In this document: positions 34,585 to 42,989 of the stretch, piece by piece
Numbering within the stretch: position 1 is the first letter of the stretch
Layout of the letters: each line of letters starts with the position of its first letter
NCBI RefSeq assembly: GCF_019802255.1
Contig: NZ_JAHYSS010000005.1
Coordinates: 496,001-560,000 of the forward strand
DNA: 64,000 nt
DNA from: Pedobacter polysacchareus
GTDB taxonomy: Bacteria; Bacteroidota; Bacteroidia; Sphingobacteriales; Sphingobacteriaceae
Reading direction: 5' to 3'
Translations under genes and position numbers: made by a program
The notes under the pieces: generated by a model
Seen by the model: only the letters and a program-made list of their open reading frames with translations
Database searches by the model: none
Told to the model about the DNA's origin: nothing

Positions 34585-35220
34585 ATGCCTTACATTCTTA
34601 ATGTTCCTTACGAGGATAAAGACGAAGCCAAAGAGCTCGGTGCTTTTTGGGCTGCAGCAATAAAAAAATGGGTAATTCCAGATCATATTAAAGACCTCAA
34701 CCGCTTTCAGAAATGGATTTCGGCAGAGCCTTATAGCTGTATCGTTAGGAAGCCCTATTTGCTGGCTTTGTCTACCAGGGAATGCTGGAAATGCGCTAAA
34801 GAAATTCCAGTAGTTGCACCGGGAGCAGTAAATTACTACTACCTGAACTATGCGGACGAAAATAATCCTGATGACAATGATTTAATCTGGGTAAAAGGGG
34901 ATGCACCTACTTTGTTTTCAGATGTGGAGCATCTGGATCAATCCGTGCTGGTGTATTTAAATGAACATTACCCTTTTTATAAATATACATACTCCAAGTT
35001 TATTAGTTCTTCTTACTGGGCTAACAACTGTAAATATTGTGGGGTATTGCAGGGCGATAATTTCCTGCATGAGGAACCAGGAGGTTCTTTTTGTCCAACA
35101 ATATACGATCCTGTGGACCTGAAGATTATTTCATTTGATCTGGAGTATGATCACATTATCCGTGGTTCTTATGGTGGTTCACAGACGGAGGATATGGATT
35201 TTTCAGCTTTTCTAAAGTAA
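34585..35220 (+). CDS. DUF5710-domain protein
   Basis: 211 aa. The first 45 residues are a DUF5710-type module (LNVPYEDKDEAKELGAFWAA, then KKWVIP), often found in primase- or DNA-associated proteins. The rest has two CxxC pairs (CWKCAKEI near 64 and NCKYCGVL near 152), suggesting a zinc-binding fold. No signal peptide. It precedes the CoiA-like gene by 139 bases on the same strand. Function unknown. Confidence 0.75.
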   Translation: MPYILNVPYEDKDEAKELGAFWAAAIKKWVIPDHIKDLNRFQKWISAEPYSCIVRKPYLLALSTRECWKCAKEIPVVAPGAVNYYYLNYADENNPDDNDLIWVKGDAPTLFSDVEHLDQSVLVYLNEHYPFYKYTYSKFISSSYWANNCKYCGVLQGDNFLHEEPGGSFCPTIYDPVDLKIISFDLEYDHIIRGSYGGSQTEDMDFSAFLK

Positions 35221-35359
35221 CAGGGGGAAATTTTAAAGATAAATGCTAGTGGATGATCCATCCGGATCGTTAATCCATATCAAATTAAAGAGATAAAGCT
35301 GGATTTGTTTACTAAAATTTTTAGTTTAAATTTGTGATTCTGAAGTCTAAGCTATTTCT

Positions 35360-36034
35360 ATGAGTTTTAATCCATTACAATGTTCTGAAAAAAGCATGCT
35401 CCATCCTGTAGATGTTCAAAATGAGCTTCAGCCAATCAGGTGTTATGGAGAAACGCCCTGGCACAAGAACTGGAAAAAGGCTTTTCCATCTTCCTTTCAG
35501 GAAGTCTGCTTTTGGGATGAAACGACCAGGCAGCACCATCGGGCTGATGTATACACCGCTTGTGGTACTGCAATAGAATTTCAAAATTCACCCATCGACT
35601 TAGAAGAGCTGGAAAGCAGAGAATCTTTTTACCCTAAATTAGTATGGGTTTTGAATGGAAAAAAATTCAAAGGCTTCCGTATTTTGAAGCACTTGCCAGA
35701 TGTCGATGATCCCAACCTTGCTGCTTTTGAATTTTGCCACAGTGACCATCTTTCAATGATCAGGAAATCTGAGATTTTTAATGGGATAGTAAAACCTAAA
35801 ATATTAAATTTCCACCATCCTGAACTGAAAAAGATCCCACTCACCAGTCACTATTACTCTTTTTGCTGGAAGCACCCGCATCGGGTATGGTACCAGGCAA
35901 AATGTTCAATTATAGTCGACCTGGGCGGACATTTTCTATATCAGCTTAAACAACGAACACAATTGTCCGGAAATTATCCCTATCTCCACATGATTCCAAG
36001 AAAAGATTTTATCTCCAAATTCTGGCAGGCCTAA
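35360..36034 (+). CDS. CoiA-like (restriction-endonuclease fold) protein
   Basis: 224 aa. Residues 55-85 (HHRADVYTACGTAIEFQNSP) match the CoiA nuclease-like core, with the D-x(n)-E-x-Q catalytic pattern. The rest differs from Gram-positive CoiA. In Firmicutes CoiA acts in competence; here the role may be DNA repair, uptake or defence. It sits beside the DUF5710 protein. The fold call is reasonably strong; the function is not established. Confidence 0.75.
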   Translation: MSFNPLQCSEKSMLHPVDVQNELQPIRCYGETPWHKNWKKAFPSSFQEVCFWDETTRQHHRADVYTACGTAIEFQNSPIDLEELESRESFYPKLVWVLNGKKFKGFRILKHLPDVDDPNLAAFEFCHSDHLSMIRKSEIFNGIVKPKILNFHHPELKKIPLTSHYYSFCWKHPHRVWYQAKCSIIVDLGGHFLYQLKQRTQLSGNYPYLHMIPRKDFISKFWQA

Positions 36035-36107
36035 GCGCTTTAAATCGCTGGTTACTCAAACTTTACCTGGTACGGCTTGTTGTTGAAAGACAAAAAGCGA
36101 TATACCT

Positions 36108-36563
36108 ATGGAAACAAATAAAGAGATCATTAGCGACCTGAAAGGATTGGTCAACATTGTAAACGACGGAAAAGAAGGTTATGAATCTGCAAGTGAGGCT
36201 ACCGACAGCAAAGAGTTAAAAGCCGTATTTTTAAAATATGCTGCACAGCGGGCTGCTTATGCTGTTGAGCTCAAGAATCACATCTCCCAACATGGAGGAA
36301 GTTCTGATAATGAAGAAGGTGGGATTTTAGGAGCTTTGCACCGTACCTGGATTGATATCAAACAAGCACTCAGCAGCAGAGAAGATGCCGCTATTCTTGA
36401 AGCAATTGAGACTGGAGAGAACGCTGCACTTGAAAAGTATGATGAAGTGCTGGAAGATGATGCTGCTCATGCAGACCATATAGTGCTATTGCAAAGACAG
36501 AGAACCGGGATCCTGGAAGCTTTAAAAGAGATCGAGACCTACCACCAGCGTTTACTAAGATAA
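36108..36563 (+). CDS. PA2169-family four-helix-bundle protein (DUF2383), second copy
   Basis: 151 aa, all helical, with EIISDLKGLVNIVNDGKEGY, FLKYAAQRAAYAVELKNHIS and the core GALHRTWIDIKQALSS. It is a paralogue of 15205-15669. Next to it is a DJ-1/PfpI-type gene 51 bases downstream on the same strand, probably co-transcribed, which suggests a stress role. Confidence 0.88.
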   Translation: METNKEIISDLKGLVNIVNDGKEGYESASEATDSKELKAVFLKYAAQRAAYAVELKNHISQHGGSSDNEEGGILGALHRTWIDIKQALSSREDAAILEAIETGENAALEKYDEVLEDDAAHADHIVLLQRQRTGILEALKEIETYHQRLLR

Positions 36564-36614
36564 GGTCATTTAATCTTATGCGGCACTAATTTTTCAACGT
36601 CCTAACTTATTTTT

Positions 36615-37310
36615 ATGAAACGAATACTGATGATCTTGACTTCCCATCAACAGATGGAAAATACCGATAGTAAAACAGGCGTATGGCTTGGAGAATTTAC
36701 TGATCCTTATTATGAGTTTATTGACCAGGGGTACCAGATTACGCTAGCCAGTCCTTTAGGTGGGAAACCTCCTGTAGATGGCATGAGTGAGTTAACAGAA
36801 AACATTACAGCTGCTAACCGTAGGTTTTTGGATGATCAATCGGCACAGGAGGCATTTGAGCATACCCATAAGCTGATAGGATTGGCTGCGGCTGATTTTG
36901 ATGCAGTGTTTTTTCCAGGCGGTCATGGTCCGTTATGGGATCTCGCCACTAATGAACTTAGCGGAAAGCTCATTCTGGAGTTTTTTCAAGCAAACAAGCC
37001 TGTGGCTGCGGTATGTCATGGTCCGGCAGCTTTGATTAAAGCAGCCGAGTTGGTGCCAGGCTTGTTATCAGGTAAGAGACTTACTGGTTTTACCAACGCC
37101 GAAGAAACATTGGTAGGCCGGTTAGACCATATTCCCTATAAGCTGCAGGATAAATTGATTGCCCTTGGTGCTGAATTTAAATCTGCATTGGTTCCGTTCT
37201 TTTCCCATGTGGAAACTGATGGCCTCCTGATTACTGGGCAGAATCCTTTATCAGCAGGGCCGACAGCAAAGGCTTTAATTGAGTTTTTGCAACAGGATAT
37301 CAAGAACTAA
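36615..37310 (+). CDS. DJ-1/PfpI superfamily (Hsp31-like) type 1 glutamine amidotransferase-like protein
   Basis: 231 aa. The nucleophile elbow is KPVAAVCHGPAALIKAAEL, with Cys followed by His, and the preceding motif is VFFPGGHGPLWDLATNE. The acidic partner sits in WLGEFTDPYYEFIDQGYQI. This is the Hsp31/HchA-like layout (glyoxalase III or chaperone). It likely protects against reactive carbonyls. It follows the DUF2383 gene and ends at a strong terminator. Confidence 0.92.
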   Translation: MKRILMILTSHQQMENTDSKTGVWLGEFTDPYYEFIDQGYQITLASPLGGKPPVDGMSELTENITAANRRFLDDQSAQEAFEHTHKLIGLAAADFDAVFFPGGHGPLWDLATNELSGKLILEFFQANKPVAAVCHGPAALIKAAELVPGLLSGKRLTGFTNAEETLVGRLDHIPYKLQDKLIALGAEFKSALVPFFSHVETDGLLITGQNPLSAGPTAKALIEFLQQDIKN

Positions 37311-37331
37311 TCAACAGCGTTAATACTTTAT

Positions 37332-37373
37332 AAAAAGCCAGGCTTAGCATTGCAATCTAAGCCTGGCTTTTTT
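37332..37373. terminator. Bidirectional terminator between PfpI-like and PqiA-like genes
   Basis: A 15-bp stem (37332-37346 with 37358-37372), with A-run before and T-run after, between convergent genes. Confidence 0.9.
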
Positions 37374-37398
37374 GTAAGTAAATATTTTGATCCGGGGA

Positions 37399-38700
37399 TT
37401 ATTTTTCAATCGGTTTAATGCGCTTTAAAATCAATGATAGCACGGATACATATACCACATAGGCGACAAATATATAATAGCCTGGCTGCAAAGAGGTGTT
37501 GTTTTGCGTGACCGTAGAAAGTAATTCTTCCTGTATATTTAAACTCGAGAGCTGACTTTGCAAGATGCCGTTTAAGCCAATATAGGTCATCGCAATGCCC
37601 ACCACCATGACATCGGCCATATCCCATTTGCCTAAATCTAATGCTAAGAACCTAACCAGTTTATGGTCAGCGTATTTTTCCCTTCCCCAGATCAGGATGC
37701 CTTTACCCACCATCCGCAATACCGGTAGAATGATCACGAAGAGCATGATGAGGATGCCAACCAGCACGGAATCAGGTTTAGGCTGCTGAACTAAGGACTC
37801 AATTACTCCAGTGATACTTTTGCTTTGGAAAAATAATACTTGATTATTAAAAGCTAGTTTTTCATTAAGTAGCGTAAAATTCAGAGATTGAATGCGTGCA
37901 TCAACTTCTATGATGGAAGCTGTGATACCGACCAATAAGAGCACAAATGCAAACAACAGCGAGAGAATATAAAGTGTAGTATGCAGGCGTACCTGCTTTT
38001 TGAGGAATAACCATAGACTGAGCGCTAACAATAAACAGCCAATCATTGCGTAGGTGTACTGGTACAGCAACGTTTGAATCGTACTCAGTTTTGAATTGAT
38101 GGTTTTCTCAAAGGCTGGGGTATTATTGACATGGTACTTTTTATAAATATGCCTCTTCACGGTAACGCTGGCAGGCTCCGTATTGTCGAAAGTTTCCTTT
38201 TCCAACTGGTCTACTTTACTGCTGATGATGCTTTTTATCCTTTTCTTACTCGCAGGTTTATTGATTCTCTCTACTATCGTAGCAGCGAATGTAGGTACTT
38301 CAGCCTTGATTTCTTCCGGGTCAACGATCGCATTGAAGGCCAGTTTTTTGAGTTTGCCACCAATGCTCTTCTGCGGTTTGTTGACCTCAGCCACCGCCTG
38401 ATCTACCAGACCGTTTAATTGTTTGGCCACCTTTTTCTGAAGCTCTTTTTTCTGCAGGGAGGTCATGTTAAACTCGTTGACTTTTTCATCCACCACAGCG
38501 GCCATTTTCTCTCGCCACTGGTCTACAGATAAGATACCAAAGGTGATGTTGTTGGCCACACTGTAATCCGTTTTTATTTCCTGCTGCTGACTAGAAAGTG
38601 CAGATACGCGGTAACCAAACCAAGCTTCTGCGCAAAGCAGCAGAGTCAAGCCAGCAATAAGCAATGATTTGGATAGGACTGTTTTTCTAGTGACTTTCAT
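37399..38700 (-). CDS. PqiA-domain membrane protein, paralogue B
   Basis: 433 aa. One N-terminal membrane helix (LLIAGLTLLLCAEAWFGYRV) is followed by a helical, Lys-rich extracytoplasmic region (about 35-205) and four to six membrane segments. The paraquat-inducible-protein-A type motif is LGKWDMADVMVVGIAMTYIG near residue 355. It is a clear paralogue of the gene just upstream (LLLAFVLLLVGITASIIEVD against LLFAFILLFIGLTASMIEVD) and its start lies inside that gene's end (14-base overlap), so the two are coupled. PqiA proteins act in envelope lipid homeostasis with MCE proteins; no MCE gene is here. Confidence 0.8.
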   Translation of the reverse strand: MKVTRKTVLSKSLLIAGLTLLLCAEAWFGYRVSALSSQQQEIKTDYSVANNITFGILSVDQWREKMAAVVDEKVNEFNMTSLQKKELQKKVAKQLNGLVDQAVAEVNKPQKSIGGKLKKLAFNAIVDPEEIKAEVPTFAATIVERINKPASKKRIKSIISSKVDQLEKETFDNTEPASVTVKRHIYKKYHVNNTPAFEKTINSKLSTIQTLLYQYTYAMIGCLLLALSLWLFLKKQVRLHTTLYILSLLFAFVLLLVGITASIIEVDARIQSLNFTLLNEKLAFNNQVLFFQSKSITGVIESLVQQPKPDSVLVGILIMLFVIILPVLRMVGKGILIWGREKYADHKLVRFLALDLGKWDMADVMVVGIAMTYIGLNGILQSQLSSLNIQEELLSTVTQNNTSLQPGYYIFVAYVVYVSVLSLILKRIKPIEK

Positions 38701-40006
38701 GCGGAGAAATGAATTTTAGTATGGTCGATAAAACAAGACCGTATAACACAAAACTGATAAATATGATAAATCCAGGCTGGAGCGCAGTATTGTTCGTGGT
38801 AATGACATTTAAGTCGTCACTCTTAATATTCAGGCTTTTTAATTGGCTGTCTAACAAGCCATTTAAACCGATGTAAACCATCAAAATTGCGATCACGATC
38901 ACATCTGCCATGCTCCATTTACCTGATTGAAAAGCGAAATACCTGATGATTTTGTTCTTGGCGATTTTCTTTTTACTGAGGAGGTGAATGCCGGTTGCAC
39001 TCAGTTTCATGATAGGGAAGAGGATACTGAAAATTAAGATTAAAACCCCAACCAATATCGCATCAGTAGCTGGCTGTGACATCAATACGCGCACCACATC
39101 TAAAATACTCTTGCTCTGAAAAAACAAGACCTGATTTTCAAAGATGACATGTTCCCCAAGTACCACAAAGTCTACTGCTTTGATTCGTGCATCTACCTCA
39201 ATCATAGAAGCGGTTAATCCTATAAATAATAGAATAAATGCGAATAGCAATGACATGATGAAAAGGGTGGCATATAGATCAGCCCGTTTTCTTAAAATCC
39301 ACCATAAGGATAAAACAATGGCAATGCAGCCCAGCATCGCAAAGGAGTAATTGTAAGTGGCAGTCCTGATCTGCGAAAGTGTGGTAATTAGTTTATTATT
39401 TAATTCTTCATTAGAAGAGGCCTTGTATTTTTTATAGATTTTTTCAGTGGCAGCCTTTGTCGCAGCTACGGTACTGTCCAGAAATTCCGCTCTTTCCAAC
39501 GCGTCAAACTTGGACATCGCGACTTTGCTGAGCTGTTTTTTATTTTTAGGGTTATAAACTTTGGCAATGATTTCTTTTGACAAAGAAGGCGCCTTTTTCC
39601 TGAAGTTATCTGTGTTTACAAAACTCTTCACTAAAAACTTCTTAATCTTTCCATCAATGGTTTTTTTCGGCTTATTAATCAGCGCTTCAGCCTTATCAAT
39701 AAGTGCAATGATGATTTGCTCGACTTCCTTCTGCAGGTCTTTCTTTTGTTTTGGACTGAGGGTAAAATCACGGATCTGGTGACTAACAATCCCTGCTACC
39801 TTATCCCGCCATTGCTCTACAGAAAACAATCCTGAGCTAATGTTATTGATATTGGAGTAGTCTTCCTTAATTTGTTCCTGCTGCGCTGAAAGCTGGTGTA
39901 ATTGGTAACCAAAATATCCTTCAGCACCTAATAGAATTGCAAGGCCGAAAATCAGCAAAAGCTTAGAAAAGGAGGGCTTCTTTTTGAGAATAGGAGGTTC
40001 ATGCAT
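38687..40006 (-). CDS. PqiA-domain membrane protein, paralogue A
   Basis: 439 aa with the same architecture as its downstream paralogue: N-terminal helix (LLLIFGLAILLGAEGYFGYQ), long helical extracytoplasmic segment (about 40-215), then several membrane helices including SGKWSMADVIVIAILMVYIG near residue 360. First gene of the pair. The 274 bases upstream (40007-40280) are AT-rich and hold no gene I can see. Role in envelope maintenance is inferred from the PqiA similarity only. Confidence 0.8.
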   Translation of the reverse strand: MHEPPILKKKPSFSKLLLIFGLAILLGAEGYFGYQLHQLSAQQEQIKEDYSNINNISSGLFSVEQWRDKVAGIVSHQIRDFTLSPKQKKDLQKEVEQIIIALIDKAEALINKPKKTIDGKIKKFLVKSFVNTDNFRKKAPSLSKEIIAKVYNPKNKKQLSKVAMSKFDALERAEFLDSTVAATKAATEKIYKKYKASSNEELNNKLITTLSQIRTATYNYSFAMLGCIAIVLSLWWILRKRADLYATLFIMSLLFAFILLFIGLTASMIEVDARIKAVDFVVLGEHVIFENQVLFFQSKSILDVVRVLMSQPATDAILVGVLILIFSILFPIMKLSATGIHLLSKKKIAKNKIIRYFAFQSGKWSMADVIVIAILMVYIGLNGLLDSQLKSLNIKSDDLNVITTNNTALQPGFIIFISFVLYGLVLSTILKFISPHESH

Positions 40007-40280
40007 CGGCTTCGAAATGGGCTTGTTTTAATACTAATTTAGAGATGATATCTCTTCGCGCTGGCTTGGTTTTGAAATCTACCATGCAGCAGCTATTTTA
40101 TTTCTTCTGATGAACAAAGCCAGATTAGCATTTGTTTTAAATCCATTTAAATGAATTGAAATAATAATAAGGAATTGAGCAAATATAAAAGGGTTAATAA
40201 ATAGTGAAATATATAAATATGCCTATCTTCCCAGATGGCATTATAAATGCTGAAAATATTATCTATAACACATTATATTT

Positions 40281-41273
40281 ATGAAAATTGCAGTTTTTAG
40301 CACGAACCAATATGACGAAGATTTTTTAAGCCAGTACAATACCGGCCATCAAATCACTTTTTTTAAAGTATCCCTTTCTGAAGAATCTGCAGTCTTAGCG
40401 GCTGGATTTGAAGCCATTTGTATTTTCGTTAATGATGTTTTAAACAAACAGGTCCTTGATAAATTACAGCAATCCGGTTTAAAATTAGTGGTATTGCGCT
40501 GTGCAGGATTCAACAATGTTGATGTTCAGTATGCAGAACAATTGCAGATTCCGGTTTTGCGTGTTCCGGCTTATTCTCCGGAAGCAGTTGCTGAGCATGC
40601 CATGGCCCTGATTTTAACACTCAACCGCAAAACTCATAAAGCCTACAATCGGGTTAGAGAAGGCAATTTCTCCCTGGAAAAGCTAATGGGTATCAACTTG
40701 AACCAACGTAAAGTAGCCGTTATTGGAACAGGTAATATCGGACAAGCCTTTTGTCGGATATTGAAAGGCTTTGGCTGTGAGATTAAAGCTCATGATCCTT
40801 TCCCATCCCAGGAGATGCAGGAGTTGGGAGTAAAATATGGTACTCTGGATGAAACATTGAAAGATGTGGATATCATCACATTGCATTGTCCGCTGACGGC
40901 TGATACGCAATATTTAATCAATGAGCAGCGTCTCAAATTGATTAAACCTGGAGCAATGCTGATCAATACCAGTAGAGGTGGATTGATTGATACCAAAGCC
41001 GTTATTTTAGCCTTAAAGTCGGGGGCTATAGGTGCGCTGGGTCTGGATGTTTATGAACAGGAATCGGATTTCTTTTTTCATGATTTTTCTGAATCGATCA
41101 TTCAAGATGAACAACTGAGTCAATTGATTTCTTTTCCCAATGTATTGATCACAGGGCATCAGGGATTTTTGACACAGGAAGCCCTGACAGAAATTGCCAA
41201 AGTTACTTTTGGTAATATTGATGCTTTTCAAACCGGATCTCCACTGGTAAATCGTATTGAAATGCTTCGGTAA
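40281..41273 (+). CDS. ldhA: D-lactate dehydrogenase (2-hydroxyacid dehydrogenase family)
   Basis: 330 aa, NAD-binding loop VAVIGTGNIGQAFCRILKG, catalytic Arg in LINTSRGGLIDTKAVILALK, Glu in LGLDVYEQESDFFFHD, and His in VLITGHQGFLTQEAL. The FFFHDFSESIIQDEQL insert is typical of fermentative LdhA. It reduces pyruvate to D-lactate in the cytosol. Monocistronic; the WYL regulator follows after 150 bases. Confidence 0.94.
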   Translation: MKIAVFSTNQYDEDFLSQYNTGHQITFFKVSLSEESAVLAAGFEAICIFVNDVLNKQVLDKLQQSGLKLVVLRCAGFNNVDVQYAEQLQIPVLRVPAYSPEAVAEHAMALILTLNRKTHKAYNRVREGNFSLEKLMGINLNQRKVAVIGTGNIGQAFCRILKGFGCEIKAHDPFPSQEMQELGVKYGTLDETLKDVDIITLHCPLTADTQYLINEQRLKLIKPGAMLINTSRGGLIDTKAVILALKSGAIGALGLDVYEQESDFFFHDFSESIIQDEQLSQLISFPNVLITGHQGFLTQEALTEIAKVTFGNIDAFQTGSPLVNRIEMLR

Positions 41274-41423
41274 ATAAGCAGGAGAATAAAGCTGATGTCA
41301 GGAGTTATATTTTAACCTTGCTGCTGAAATTGTAAAGGAAGGATGTGGATCCTATAATTGCAGCTCTTAATTAAAGGTGCCAAACTACTGAAAAACTGAT
41401 GGTCGATTTGAATAAACGAAATA

Positions 41424-42116
41424 ATGATTGATAACGATACGAAAAGACTCTCCCGTCTAACCGCAATTTTGACTCAATTACAAACACGGCGTACGCTGAC
41501 GGCAACTGAACTGGCCAAAAAGTTTTCAGTCAGTACCAGAACCATATATAGAGATATAAGAGCGCTGGAGCAGGCTGGGGTTCCTGTTTTAACGGAAGAA
41601 GGCAAAGGCTATAGATTGATGGAAGGCTATCGGGTTCCGCCAGTCATGTTTACCGAAAAGCAGGCCAATGCTTTAATTCTTGCCGAACAATTGGTGCTTA
41701 AAAACAAAGACACCTCCTTTGTAAATGATTATATCGAGGCGGTAGAGAAAGTCAAAGCAGTATTGGGCTATAATGTTAAAGATAAAGCGATGTTACTTGC
41801 AGAGCGAACGCGTTTTGAACTAAATGTACAAAGCGCGAAAAGCAGTAATAACCTGTCCGATCTTCAACTCGCCCTAACAAACTTTCTGGTCATTAAAATT
41901 GAATATATAAATGAAGCTGGAAGCATCTCTGATCGATGTATAGAACCCTTTGCTTTAGTCAGCACTACAGAAAATTGGTTGTTGATCGCATGGTGTCGCT
42001 TGCGAGCTGAATTTAGGTACTTTCGAATAGACCGAATCCGAAAGCTGGACATCCTTGATGAGAAATTCGATCCACATCCGATGACTCTGCAGCAGTATTT
42101 CGATAAATATTATTAA
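41424..42116 (+). CDS. YafY-type transcriptional regulator (HTH-11 plus WYL domain)
   Basis: 230 aa. The N-terminal HTH (TATELAKKFSVSTRTIYRDI) is followed by a WYL domain with IEYINEAGSISDRCIEPFAL, ENWLLIAWCRLRAEFRYFRI and the DRIRKLDILDE end. WYL domains sense small ligands or nucleotides. The gene lies just before a broken RidA gene, which may have been its target. Confidence 0.93.
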   Translation: MIDNDTKRLSRLTAILTQLQTRRTLTATELAKKFSVSTRTIYRDIRALEQAGVPVLTEEGKGYRLMEGYRVPPVMFTEKQANALILAEQLVLKNKDTSFVNDYIEAVEKVKAVLGYNVKDKAMLLAERTRFELNVQSAKSSNNLSDLQLALTNFLVIKIEYINEAGSISDRCIEPFALVSTTENWLLIAWCRLRAEFRYFRIDRIRKLDILDEKFDPHPMTLQQYFDKYY

Positions 42117-42208
42117 TTAGTTTGAACCCCTGACACAGGATTGTCATCCGCCCCGCTGATTTTTGTGGTGTTAATACTTAAATATTACCTAAACAAAAAC
42201 GAATTAAA

Positions 42209-42364
42209 ATGCAAAAGCGAACAATCGATGCATGGAAATGAGCGGAAGGCACCAACTCAGTACAAGCCGTAGAAATTAAACAATGTGAAGGCACTCTTTA
42301 TTGCTCTGGTCAGGTAGCTATAGATGCAAATGGAATACCCAGCAGTGGTGATATGAGAGAACAA
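42209..42364 (+). pseudogene. Broken RidA/YjgF-family gene
   Basis: ATG at 42209 begins MQKRTIDAWK, then TGA at 42239-42241 (a one-base change from the Trp codon expected there), then AEGTNSVQAVEIKQCEGTLY, CSGQVAIDANGIPSSGDMRE in the same frame. This matches the N-terminal third of RidA proteins. After DMREQF the similarity ends and the frame runs on into the YdeI-like gene. So there are two lesions: an internal stop and loss of the rest of the gene. RidA normally hydrolyses reactive enamine/imine intermediates. Confidence 0.8.
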
Positions 42365-42400
42365 TTTAGTTGTAATGAAATATTATATTTTATGCAAAAT

Positions 42401-42943
42401 ATGGAGATAGCGCGTATTTGTCCGAAGAGCCGAACTGCCTGGAGAGAATGGTTAGCCGAAAACTCAACCGATAAACAAGCCGTATGGCTTGTTTATTACA
42501 AAAAGAAATCTGAATCAACTACACTCACCTGGACTGATGCTGTGGAAGAAGCCCTCTGTTTTGGCTGGATAGATGGTGTCAGGAAAACGATCGACGTGGA
42601 TAGCTTCATGCAATATTTCTGCAAAAGGAAGGCTAAAAGTACCTGGTCAAAGATCAATAAGTTAAAAGTCCAATCCCTGATTGAACAGGGGATGTTTACT
42701 GCTGCAGGTCATAAAAGTATTGAAATAGCCAAAAGTAATGGATCCTGGTCGATCCTGGATGATGTGGAAGAATTAATCATTCCTCTGGATTTGGAAAGAG
42801 GATTTGAATCTAAACCAGGGTCAAAGGAGTTCTTTTTGAGTCTTTCTAAATCTAAAAAGAAGGAACTTTTGCAATCGTTGGTATTGGCAGGGAAAGCAGA
42901 GACGAGGCAAGCCAGAATTATTAAAATTGTTGAACTGGCCTAA
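42401..42943 (+). CDS. YdeI/OmpD-associated family protein
   Basis: About 180 aa from ATG 42401 (MEIARICPKSRTAWREWLAE); the frame is open from ATG 42353, but those residues are the RidA remnant. Family marks are KQAVWLVYYKKKSESTTLTW, EEALCFGWIDGVRKTID and RKAKSTWSKINKLKVQSL. The C-terminal YdeI region (FESKPGSKEFFLSLSKSKKK) follows. Cytosolic, function unknown. ATG 42392 is an equally possible start. Confidence 0.9.
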   Translation: MEIARICPKSRTAWREWLAENSTDKQAVWLVYYKKKSESTTLTWTDAVEEALCFGWIDGVRKTIDVDSFMQYFCKRKAKSTWSKINKLKVQSLIEQGMFTAAGHKSIEIAKSNGSWSILDDVEELIIPLDLERGFESKPGSKEFFLSLSKSKKKELLQSLVLAGKAETRQARIIKIVELA

Positions 42944-42989
42944 TCCAGAGAATCCTCATGTACTTATTTGATCCAGTATCATTAGTTAT

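Noticed and set aside
15205..36563. DUF2383 copies as borders of a duplication
   Set aside because: The two proteins are diverged and their neighbours differ; ancient paralogues are more likely than a recent segment duplication.
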